Virus record (IMG/VR): IMGVR_UViG_3300025645_000143
Coordinates: 1 to 43,250 of that record
Length of the DNA stretch: 43,250 nucleotides
Strand: one strand, 5' to 3'
From: a virus
In this document: in pieces, positions 1 to 7,151 of the stretch
How the letters are laid out: every line of letters starts with the position of its first letter
Numbering within the stretch: position 1 is the first letter of the stretch
Made by a program: the position numbers and the translations under genes
Notes under the pieces: model-generated
Databases searched by the model: none
The model's input: only the letters and a program-made list of their open reading frames with translations
What the model was told of the DNA's origin: nothing

Positions 1-140
1 GACCAGATAACGCCTCTGTCGATTGCTCCAATATATAAGAGAGAGCGCCATAGGCAGGTTCCCACAAGACCGAAACAAATTCTGTGATATTTGGAATTGG
101 GAAAACTTCGATTGAAGAGACTACGGGCGCATCAGGTATA
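1..140. repeat. Terminal direct repeat, left copy (assembly overlap)
   Basis: Bases 1-140 match the last 141 bases of the window (43110-43250). The left copy lacks one G after position 14. The repeat lies inside the gpJ-like tail-tip gene, so it is an overlap of a circular or permuted molecule rather than a packaged terminal repeat with its own genes. The right copy keeps the reading frame and is therefore the better version. Confidence 0.93.
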
Positions 141-2551
141 ACTGGCGCTTTTGTTGGTTGATTCAAAGCAGGCGCTGTTCCGTAATCGGTGAATCTTCTC
201 TGATCGTCAACGATAGCTGTGATAGCCACTTGCTCGCTATCTGATGGGTCTAGTTTGGCAATCCTGCAAACTGTTCCAACCCTGTCAGACACTCCGAATA
301 AATAATAAGGGGGTTCTGAATTTGGATCAAAATAGATATTTGAAGAATCAATTGAACCAGACAAAACAACTTCTGAAGACGTTGCGCCTGCTGTCACTGT
401 GTATGGTCCCAAGTCCTGCCCGTAACGCCCTCTGATAGCAAGTTGATGAATTTCCCCTTCTGTGAATTCCACAGGCTCCGACAAGGTTACATTGAAACCA
501 TCAATTGAAATTACAAAACCAGATTGCCCCCATCTGGGAACATCAGAACCGATTCTGCCCAGATCACCATACGAAGGGATGTAACCTTCCAATCCTGTGG
601 TGATTTTAACCTGCGATCTTTCATAGGTTTCTTTTGTCCAAAGATACATGCCAAGATCGTATGCGCGTTGCCTGTCTGTGATCCCTTGCAGTTTCAATTT
701 TTTCAAATTCAAACCATCACTTCCAGACAATAGACACTCTACAATTTCAGGTTTCCAGGTATCGGGGTCTGTATATTCAATTTCCAAACCATCATTTTCC
801 CGAAGCTCAAAAAGTTTTTTCTCAAGCACGAAACTATTTTCAACAGTGTTTTCAGGGTTGATGAAAAAAGTTGGAAGTGTAGCAGGCTTGTCCCTTACCA
901 AAGAGATTCGAGACCCGTTGAGCATCGGGATTGATTTGGCAACAAAACAAGGAAGCTTGATATCTTCCCAGACAGTAGATCTTTGATCATAAATCCAATC
1001 GAAAAAGATACCATCAGAAACGCCTTGTGTTGCCTCATCTGCTAGAAATTCCAAATCGATAAATTCATCTGCCAAGTTTGCGCCGTATTTATTGCGCAGA
1101 ATGTTTACCATTGCCCAGATGTGAGATCTTGTTGCAACTCTGTTTTCTATGTCGTCATAAGCGCCTAGGGTTTTCGTTTCGGAATCCCAAACTGGAAGCT
1201 TTCGAGTTCCAACGACGTTTACTCTGTTGCTCGATTTGTCGTTGAGATTGTTCGTTGCTCTCGAACGAATCGCCAGCATTGTCACATCACCGTAAACGCT
1301 TTTTGATGCAAGAAATGCTCGCATGCCAACCCATTGTATTTTGTCGGAATCCCTTAGAGATTCGCTTGCATCATTTGTTCTAATCGCTCGAACTTCATAA
1401 CGACCTTCAGGAACCTCTTTTGAAAGAGTGATTCTTTGTGGCGTATTTGTGGCAAAAGTCTCGTTAAACAAAGACAAGATGTCCCATCCACTTCCTTCAT
1501 AGATATAAAAGATTTCTGTCTTTCGCGCCTGCACAGGGCCACCTGGCGTGATGTCTCCATAGATGACAGTTTGGTGCGCTTCTGTGTGAGCCTGCTCAAC
1601 AAAGACGTTTGATATTGCAGTCCAAGGCGAGCCAACTTCTTGTAGGTTTCTTGTCTCAAAAATTGTTCTGACATAGAAGGTTTCTCCAATTCCATCAGGA
1701 ACTTCTGGGTCATCGTTGATGTCAATCAATCGATATTCAAAAAGAGCTTCGACAGTTAGAGGGTTGAATCCTCCGTCATCATTTGAGCTGTAAGCGCCTT
1801 GTGGAAGCACAACATCAACTTCTAAACGAGCGGTCAATGTGTTAGCACTGTTGGCCACAAATGGGCCTGTATGCTCAAGGACTTCGGGAAGCTCAATTTC
1901 ATTTGCTCCCAGAAGTTCGATCTGTCCAACCTCAACAGATGTTTCCACATTGTCAGGAAATAGAGTTACCTGTTGATAAGGTTCGTAAATCTCATATGTG
2001 ACTTCCTGGAAATTATCAATTGCAGTGTCTTCAATCCTAACTGCGTCAATGTCCCATGAACCATGACCAAGGCAAAAGAGCTGAAACTGAAACTGATCAT
2101 TGCCGTAAAATTGATTGTATGGTCTTGTGGCGTAACTGGGCCACAATCGCACAAGCCCATATCCGTCTTCTATGGGGTTGCCTAATCTGATTTGATTCTT
2201 TTGACCTTTGAGATCGAAAACAGGATCAGGTTCTGGCGTGTCTGCTACCGTTGGAGGAATGATGGAAAGCGCAACGACAACCGCAGTTACAAGCAACAGA
2301 GCAAAGATGAAAAAGCTTATTGATTCTCCAACGTGAGGCATAAAGTAAACGAAATCACCATCTTTCAATTTCGTCTCTTCCCATTCATGGCGCAAAGGGC
2401 AATATCTTTTCCCGTCGATGTATGCAATACAAAGCCAAGGCTCGTCGATATAATCGCCAAGATCTAAAATAGAACACCCGTCTTCATGTTCTGTTTTTTC
2501 AACCCCGTCACCAGGGTTGCAGGGGTTTGTTATCTTATAAGCCCTTATCAT
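1..2551 (-). CDS. gpJ-like tail-tip / host-specificity protein, N-terminal part (runs off the window start)
   Basis: Translating the minus strand from ATG at 2551 gives an open frame without stops to the window edge, in phase with the frame that ends at 42278. Joined, the protein is about 1,127 aa. The N-terminus has a hydrophobic segment near residues 75-95 (FFIFALLLVTAVVVALSII), as in lambda gpI/gpJ-type assembly proteins. Further in comes the run VRDKPATLP, typical of phage tail protein 3/gpJ, and then fibronectin-III-like strands (VLWEPAYGALSYILEQS) at the join. In siphoviruses this protein forms the central tip and contacts the receptor. The start overlaps the NlpC/P60 gene by 17 bases. 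A one-base deletion near position 14 shifts the last few codons here. Confidence 0.9.
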   Translation of the reverse strand, partial: MIRAYKITNPCNPGDGVEKTEHEDGCSILDLGDYIDEPWLCIAYIDGKRYCPLRHEWEETKLKDGDFVYFMPHVGESISFFIFALLLVTAVVVALSIIPPTVADTPEPDPVFDLKGQKNQIRLGNPIEDGYGLVRLWPSYATRPYNQFYGNDQFQFQLFCLGHGSWDIDAVRIEDTAIDNFQEVTYEIYEPYQQVTLFPDNVETSVEVGQIELLGANEIELPEVLEHTGPFVANSANTLTARLEVDVVLPQGAYSSNDDGGFNPLTVEALFEYRLIDINDDPEVPDGIGETFYVRTIFETRNLQEVGSPWTAISNVFVEQAHTEAHQTVIYGDITPGGPVQARKTEIFYIYEGSGWDILSLFNETFATNTPQRITLSKEVPEGRYEVRAIRTNDASESLRDSDKIQWVGMRAFLASKSVYGDVTMLAIRSRATNNLNDKSSNRVNVVGTRKLPVWDSETKTLGAYDDIENRVATRSHIWAMVNILRNKYGANLADEFIDLEFLADEATQGVSDGIFFDWIYDQRSTVWEDIKLPCFVAKSIPMLNGSRISLVRDKPATLPTFFINPENTVENSFVLEKKLFELRENDGLEIEYTDPDTWKPEIVECLLSGSDGLNLKKLKLQGITDRQRAYDLGMYLWTKETYERSQVKITTGLEGYIPSYGDLGRIGSDVPRWGQSGFVISIDGFNVTLSEPVEFTEGEIHQLAIRGRYGQDLGPYTVTAGATSSEVVLSGSIDSSNIYFDPNSEPPYYLFGVSDRVGTVCRIAKLDPSDSEQVAITAIVDDQRRFTDYGTAPALNQPTKAPVIPDAPVVSSIEVFPIPNITEFVSVLWEPAYGALSYILEQSTEALSG

Positions 2552-2960
2552 AACGGAAGAAAGAAATGCGTTTGAATTGCTCGCTTTTGATACGTTGCAT
2601 ATTCTGGGCAACCACAGATTGCCCGTCCAAGGCATGTAAGCACAAGCCTCCGTCGATGTCCAACCAAACACCGACATGATGGAAGACTCTAGATCTGCTC
2701 ATTGCCACAACATCGCCGTGACGAACTTCTGCAACTTCCTCCCAGTCGCTGCTATGCTCTGCCTCTGTCATCAATTCACCCACTCGTTTTGTGTTGAATG
2801 GGTTTTCGTTTTGATACAGTGGCAAAGATATTTTAAATTGCCGCCAATAGAAATATCGAACTACGCCCCAACAATCAAAAGAGCTTGGTCCTCTTCCTCC
2901 CACCTTGTAAGGCCTTCCGATTATATCAACCACCCAATCCAGGAAAGCGCCGTCTGTCAT
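2535..2960 (-). CDS. NlpC/P60-family tail tip peptidase
   Basis: This 141-aa protein is an NlpC/P60 cysteine peptidase of the lambda gpK type, expected to cut host peptidoglycan peptides during DNA entry or to assist tail-tip assembly. The catalytic Cys is C30 in SSFDCWGVV and the catalytic His is probably in FHHVGVW, with a further polar His in LCLHALDG. Its start lies 35 bases inside the upstream DUF1833 gene, and its end overlaps the gpJ start by 17 bases, giving the order (DUF1833)-NlpC-J that is common in lambda-like tail tips. ATG at 2960 has no strong Shine-Dalgarno. Confidence 0.9.
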   Translation of the reverse strand: MTDGAFLDWVVDIIGRPYKVGGRGPSSFDCWGVVRYFYWRQFKISLPLYQNENPFNTKRVGELMTEAEHSSDWEEVAEVRHGDVVAMSRSRVFHHVGVWLDIDGGLCLHALDGQSVVAQNMQRIKSEQFKRISFFRYDKGL

Positions 2961-3432
2961 AATACTCAGTCAAGTTTTTGAGATTTGTGATATTTGAAAA
3001 GCTCGCTTTACCCGCAACTTCAAAGACGTTTATTTTAACGTCAGTTAGGCTCAAGACAAGCGGGGGGTCAAGTTGTGGCTTTGAAGGATCATCTGATAGA
3101 TAAGGCCTGTATGTCATCACAACAGGCGCTCTTTCACTTTCCACAAGTTCGAGGAAGTCAGATATTCGCCTGTCTACGTTATCAATTGCGATGTTCAATT
3201 CTTGCAATCCATCCTCTCCAGATGTCGGAGGCGTGAGGCGAAAAGGGACTGGTTCAAACTCAACGGTCTCGCCAGTCTCAAGTGTAAAATTTTGCGCGAC
3301 CCTATCCTGAACCATGTAAATGGTTTCTGTCAAAGCAGGATGTGAAAGCTGAAGTGTCACAAGAACAACTCTATCATTTGGCGCGAGAGCATAGACCTCT
3401 TGCATGGCAAGCTCTAGTGATTCGTTGGGCAT
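2926..3432 (-). CDS. DUF1833-family minor tail protein
   Basis: The 168-aa product resembles the DUF1833 family: an N-terminal block of the type LELAMQEVYALAP, a strand-rich middle (MVQDRVAQNFTLETGETVEF), then NVDRRISDFLELVE and a C-terminal YYDRRRFPGL. Such proteins occur next to NlpC/P60 in siphovirus tail-tip operons and correspond in position to lambda gpL-type minor tail proteins. ATG at 3432 overlaps the amidase stop (TAATG), so translation is probably coupled. Biochemical function is unknown; the assignment rests on motif recall plus position. Confidence 0.75.
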   Translation of the reverse strand: MPNESLELAMQEVYALAPNDRVVLVTLQLSHPALTETIYMVQDRVAQNFTLETGETVEFEPVPFRLTPPTSGEDGLQELNIAIDNVDRRISDFLELVESERAPVVMTYRPYLSDDPSKPQLDPPLVLSLTDVKINVFEVAGKASFSNITNLKNLTEYYDRRRFPGLGG

Positions 3433-4178
3433 TATTTTAAGAGTTGTTTAACTTGCCAGATAACGTGATAGCATCTTGTTTTGAATTCATCTCGAGAGCT
3501 TTCATCCATGCCATAAGCATTTTCTCGATACATCGAATCGAGTTGATATTCAACTGCGGCAAGCCTGTCAGATTTTGCAACAGTGGTTTCTTTTTTCTCT
3601 GCAACAAAACTGCGCAACCTTTTCAACTCAACTGCTACCTTATCGATGAACCAAGACTTTGATACCTTTTCACCAGGGCAAGTTTTGTTCGTTCTGGTAC
3701 ACTCACGATGAAACTTTATTGATGAATCATTTGCTTCAAAGCCTTTGACGTAAAGAACGGCAGCAGTGAAGAGAACTCCCATATCCCACACATCGGAACC
3801 TCTGCCGCTCAAATGATCATCGTCCTTGTCATAGTTTCCAAGGAGTTCAAAACCTAAATACTCACTGTTGAAACTTATGGCGTGAACTCCTTTATTGTTA
3901 AGGGGTGTGAGTCCCCATCCTCTTTTGTCATCTATGAATAAATGAGGCGCTGCTGACCAACCCTTTTCTTCACTGTAATATTCTTTGAGAAATCCCATCA
4001 ATCTCTCGTTGAATCCTCCCTCTCTCATTGCGAGATTTGGGAACCCTGTGTGATGTATGCAAACGCCTTTTAAGGAATAATCAAAAGGAGATTTTTCCAT
4101 CTCCCGAAGCTCTTTTATCAAAGCTTTTTGATTTTCGTATTTTTTGCCAGTGTCTGAAAATCCTCCCATGAACTTCAT
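3432..4178 (-). CDS. N-acetylmuramoyl-L-alanine amidase (endolysin)
   Basis: From ATG 4178 the product is 248 aa. It matches the zinc amidase (Amidase_2/PGRP) fold that cuts the MurNAc-L-Ala bond. Visible ligands are H42 in CIHHTGFPN, H157 in IKFHREC and C167 in NKTCPGEK; LGFELLGNYD is the usual central strand region. The C-terminal 70 residues are charged and helical with no recognised wall-binding repeat. A longer TTG start at 4205 would lie inside a strong hairpin, so I prefer ATG 4178. The gene sits between a lipoprotein/holin pair and tail-tip genes, an unusual place for an endolysin. Confidence 0.9.
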   Translation of the reverse strand: MKFMGGFSDTGKKYENQKALIKELREMEKSPFDYSLKGVCIHHTGFPNLAMREGGFNERLMGFLKEYYSEEKGWSAAPHLFIDDKRGWGLTPLNNKGVHAISFNSEYLGFELLGNYDKDDDHLSGRGSDVWDMGVLFTAAVLYVKGFEANDSSIKFHRECTRTNKTCPGEKVSKSWFIDKVAVELKRLRSFVAEKKETTVAKSDRLAAVEYQLDSMYRENAYGMDESSRDEFKTRCYHVIWQVKQLLK

Positions 4179-4186
4179 TGAATAAA

Positions 4187-4219
4187 GAAACCCCCTAGCT
4201 GTCAAGGCTAGAGGGTTTC
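4187..4219 (-). terminator. Strong hairpin, terminator or attenuator, just before the amidase start
   Basis: Two 13-base arms (4187-4199 and 4207-4219) pair at 12 of 13 positions around a 7-base loop. On the minus strand the 3' arm GCTAGGGGGTTTC is followed by TTTATT, a weak U-tract. The hairpin ends 8 bases before the amidase ATG, so it may also hide the initiation region. It would separate the holin/lipoprotein transcript from amidase expression. Confidence 0.7.
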
Positions 4220-4261
4220 GATCACTTTAGGGAGAACATGTAAGAACATGCAGAACGTCTT

Positions 4262-4289
4262 TTTCTATCACAAAGTGATTAAGGGTCAA
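4262..4289 (-). promoter_or_regulatory. Candidate promoter with dyad in spacer upstream of amidase
   Basis: On the minus strand TTGACC (4289-4284) and TAGAAA (4267-4262) are 16 bases apart. The spacer carries the dyad ATCAC-TTT-GTGAT, which resembles TCACTTTGTG just upstream at 4301-4310. This could be a repressible promoter for the amidase. The -10 match is weak, so confidence is low. Confidence 0.3.
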
Positions 4290-4300
4290 TCTTTCATATT

Positions 4301-4420
4301 TCACTTTGTGGCATAAATAACGTATTTCACAATTTCTCCGACAGCATCAACTTGTTTGTCATTGATCTGTGACCCGCAGGAAGTGAGGAGGATAGTGGAG
4401 AGGGCGAGGAGTGTTTTCAT
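4301..4420 (-). CDS. Small lipoprotein, spanin-like
   Basis: A 39-aa open frame starts with Lys, a short hydrophobic stretch and a lipobox: MKTLLALSTILLTSCGS, with Cys15 as the predicted acylated residue. The mature part is only about 25 residues. Rz1-type outer-membrane spanins are short lipoproteins next to lysis genes, so position and signal fit, but Rz1 proteins are usually proline-rich and this is not, and no partner inner-membrane spanin is evident. It begins one base after the holin-like stop and is read in the same direction. Confidence 0.6.
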   Translation of the reverse strand: MKTLLALSTILLTSCGSQINDKQVDAVGEIVKYVIYATK

Positions 4421-4421
4421 A

Positions 4422-4571
4422 CTAATCTTTTTTGGCGATATTAATGAGACCGACGAGAGCTAGTGCTACCGCGATGATGGACTCTGCGAGATCAGGACTG
4501 ATCACCGCACCGCATGCAGCAGCAATGGTGATGAGTCCTCGCCAGGTTGATTCTTGAGCTAGTCGGTTCAT
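4422..4571 (-). CDS. Small holin-like membrane protein
   Basis: A 49-aa frame begins MNRLAQESTWRGLITIAAAC, a form seen in small phage holins of the 'STWRG' kind, and continues with hydrophobic residues to about 45 followed by AKKD. Holins permeabilise the inner membrane and release the endolysin. It starts 4 bases after the tail-fibre stop, is followed directly by the lipoprotein and then the amidase, and so completes a lysis cassette. Confidence 0.7.
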   Translation of the reverse strand: MNRLAQESTWRGLITIAAACGAVISPDLAESIIAVALALVGLINIAKKD

Positions 4572-4575
4572 GATT

Positions 4576-6654
4576 CTATTTTAAGTGATTGGGGAAAATT
4601 GCACTTCCGGCGTGAATGGTTAGGTCGTTAACGTCGGCTGCGTGTTGAGCAAACTGAAGTTCAAACCACCCTGCTGTCGCTCCATTCTCAATATGAAACT
4701 GAAGTGTGGCTATTGACCCAGAATCCGCGCCCGGTGCATTCAGAATAACAAGGGCAGCAGCAGGGACTGCGTTGTCCTCCGCGTAGCCATAACGACCAGT
4801 GCCGCCTACGTTCTTCGTCTCTCCCGATCCGAGGATAGTAGATCCAGTCGGACCACTGAAACCGACCTTAAGACTAGTCGGATTTGTAAGGTGAGAAACT
4901 TTCAGTATAGCAGTAGCTGTGATTGTTTCATTTGCGCCAACCCAGAATCCGAAATCGTCGAATCCCTCCTCAGTCGGATCAATCGCCGGGAAAATCGTTG
5001 AAGCAGATCTTAATGTTGTGGTGTTATTGATTACTAAGTCGGAGTTTAAAACAACTCTGTTAACCTTCGGAGGGAATGTCCCAAGACCACCATTCAATAA
5101 AAGCTTTGATAACTCCTCATTCCCCGAGTCGTTAAGATGCACTTGGTCAACCCATAGCCGGACATCACGATAAGTTCCAGTTGCGGCATCTAGCTCGAAG
5201 AGGGTATCCCAGTATTGAGACCCAGTGCGGACCAGAGCGTTGTAAGCTACACGATTGGCCTCTTTCGTGGCCGAGTAAGTGGTCCCACCTTCTGGGTCGG
5301 TGAAGAGGATGTTTCGCATCCCGAGCTCCCTTCCATTTTCCATGATGGTTTTGACATACCCCCAAATGGTGGAACCTGTGTAAGTTGGTGGTGGACTAGG
5401 TCCATCGGGCCCCACTTGCCAATCGTTCGCGCCAGTCCATATTAGCTGTGCCGCCTCTGTGATACTGGTCCCATTCACGCCGAGGTGGTCCGTTCGCTCG
5501 TCCCAATTATCCCTCATAGCAACAGCGGTCCAGCCACTTTTAGCAACATTGCAAAGGCGAGCTTCCCTCCTCAAGTGAGGGTTACTGACGTATTTATAAG
5601 GCCAATTATCGACACGTCGAGCGATGTCACTAGTGATTTGGCAAGACCGGGAGTCGCCAGTGATGATAATGTTTTTCTTCCGAGGGTCCAAATGACGGAG
5701 TGCTTTTGCTAGGGTTTTGTTTTCTTCATCTGTTAGCACGCGATCAAAAACGAAGAATGAAGCAACAGTCCCCATCATAGGGAGCGCGTGAGTCGATCCC
5801 GTAGTGTTTTGCGCACCAATAGTGACCCTATCGAGGTTTGACGTAGCCTGTTCCAGTCCCACAGTAGAATCGTCAATAATTGGGATTCCATTCACCCATG
5901 CCTTGACATTAGGAGCGGCGGCGTTGTCGGTAGAGTAGGAGCAAATAGTGTCATTATGGTTGTAAATATGGACACTGACGGCTGTTTCTAGATCTCCTAT
6001 GTCGACGGAGTTGAATGATACTCCTGAGTCGGATGTAAAAATTTTACCACGGTTGGGTGGGGCTTGCCCGACCAAAAGAAGTCCCGAGTCGCCTGTCCCA
6101 GTTGTGGTTGCTATGCCAAAAGGCGTTGAAAGGGAAACAGCATCCTCCGAATAGCGGAAATCCCCTGCGAGAGTGAGAGCCGACTGACTTGCGACATCGA
6201 AGCTGATTGTGTTTGCTGTGTCAGCGGTAAATACTGCACCATCGGGACCCGTTGGAACTGCACCACGGGCCACCCCGGTCGTCCCTCGAATGGAGATAGG
6301 GGGAGTTCCAGGAGTTGCGTTGACGTTGAAACCATGACGGAGACAAGCTCCATCGACCATCTCATCAAGAATGCCGCCGTCCTCTAGTTCGGTGAGAGAC
6401 CAGCCGATCTGCTGTAGTGCTGCTGCGGTAACTGTGGGGTTCGCGATTTCATGAGCGTCTACAAGTGCTTGTACAGCGGCGGAATAATCATCCGCCGGGG
6501 TAAATTGAAGTGACATTTTGGCGAGGGTGTCTTGAGTTCCTCCTCCTGATAGAGCGACTTCGGAACCTGCACCGCTTGAAGGTCCATTCACGACATCTTC
6601 AATCGCTTGAACTTCAACATCTAAAGCATCGATTGATTCTTGTAAGGTTGGCAT
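4576..6654 (-). CDS. Tail fibre / receptor-binding protein with LamG-like and SGNH esterase domains
   Basis: From ATG 6654 the product is 692 aa (a TTG at 6687 would overlap the previous gene). Residues 1-30 are a short helical stem. Around 140-320 is a jelly-roll (LamG/concanavalin-like) region ending FFVFDRVLTDEE. A complete SGNH hydrolase follows: block I ITGDSRS (S335), a Gly in AKSGW (G374), block III TGANDW (N410) and block V VDQVHLND (D503, H506). The last 150 residues are strand-rich. Such phage esterases remove acyl groups from host surface glycans. It lies after the distal tail gene and before the lysis genes. Confidence 0.85.
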   Translation of the reverse strand: MPTLQESIDALDVEVQAIEDVVNGPSSGAGSEVALSGGGTQDTLAKMSLQFTPADDYSAAVQALVDAHEIANPTVTAAALQQIGWSLTELEDGGILDEMVDGACLRHGFNVNATPGTPPISIRGTTGVARGAVPTGPDGAVFTADTANTISFDVASQSALTLAGDFRYSEDAVSLSTPFGIATTTGTGDSGLLLVGQAPPNRGKIFTSDSGVSFNSVDIGDLETAVSVHIYNHNDTICSYSTDNAAAPNVKAWVNGIPIIDDSTVGLEQATSNLDRVTIGAQNTTGSTHALPMMGTVASFFVFDRVLTDEENKTLAKALRHLDPRKKNIIITGDSRSCQITSDIARRVDNWPYKYVSNPHLRREARLCNVAKSGWTAVAMRDNWDERTDHLGVNGTSITEAAQLIWTGANDWQVGPDGPSPPPTYTGSTIWGYVKTIMENGRELGMRNILFTDPEGGTTYSATKEANRVAYNALVRTGSQYWDTLFELDAATGTYRDVRLWVDQVHLNDSGNEELSKLLLNGGLGTFPPKVNRVVLNSDLVINNTTTLRSASTIFPAIDPTEEGFDDFGFWVGANETITATAILKVSHLTNPTSLKVGFSGPTGSTILGSGETKNVGGTGRYGYAEDNAVPAAALVILNAPGADSGSIATLQFHIENGATAGWFELQFAQHAADVNDLTIHAGSAIFPNHLK

Positions 6655-6674
6655 TGTATCTTTTTGTTTAGTTT

Positions 6675-7151
6675 TTAAAGCTCCCAATCTTTGGGAAATA
6701 TAGTTTGCAATTGTGCAACCTCATCTTGAAATTGCTGGGGGTCTTCGCCATAAATAATATGTACAGCTAACGCATTCTCTGATATGCTGGCAGGGTCTCT
6801 GTACTCTATAGTCGCTGAGATATCCCAGTTTTCACTCGCTCTATGTTTTGCCACATAGTCAGAGTTAAATCGAACTTCTGAAAGTGTCAGGGTCTCCCCA
6901 TCTGCCAAAGGAAGGCGCATTGTAAACCAATCGGTTCCTTGGCTAATTTCGTGAACCCATACCGCTTTGAAGAAAGAATACTGCGGCTTGTCCAAGTCAA
7001 AACGAACTGAAGAAAGTTCTAACTCTTTTGTGTATCTTGGTCTTTGACGTATTCTGCCAGAGTCCATTTTCGACCTAGCATTCGAAAAATCTGCTTGCAC
7101 ATCAAAATCATGTGATGGAAGCGGGAGAATATTTTCAGGCCAAGTAAACAT
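6675..7151 (-). CDS. Distal tail protein, minor tail component
   Basis: This 158-aa protein overlaps the tape-measure stop by one base (TAATG) and is read from the same transcript. Its pattern of strands with Trp and aromatic residues (HEISQGTDWFTMRLPLADG) and a closing IFPKDWEL fits a small minor or distal tail protein found directly downstream of tape measures. The ending resembles that of the 153-aa neck gene at 12947-13408 (VFPKDWLL), which hints at a shared ancestry between the two or a shared docking tail. The exact family is not identified. Confidence 0.65.
   Translation of the reverse strand: MFTWPENILPLPSHDFDVQADFSNARSKMDSGRIRQRPRYTKELELSSVRFDLDKPQYSFFKAVWVHEISQGTDWFTMRLPLADGETLTLSEVRFNSDYVAKHRASENWDISATIEYRDPASISENALAVHIIYGEDPQQFQDEVAQLQTIFPKDWEL

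Noticed and set aside
1354-2160. Short minus-strand frames of 123 and 64 aa inside the tail-tip gene
   Set aside because: They are shadows in another frame of the continuous gpJ-like reading frame.
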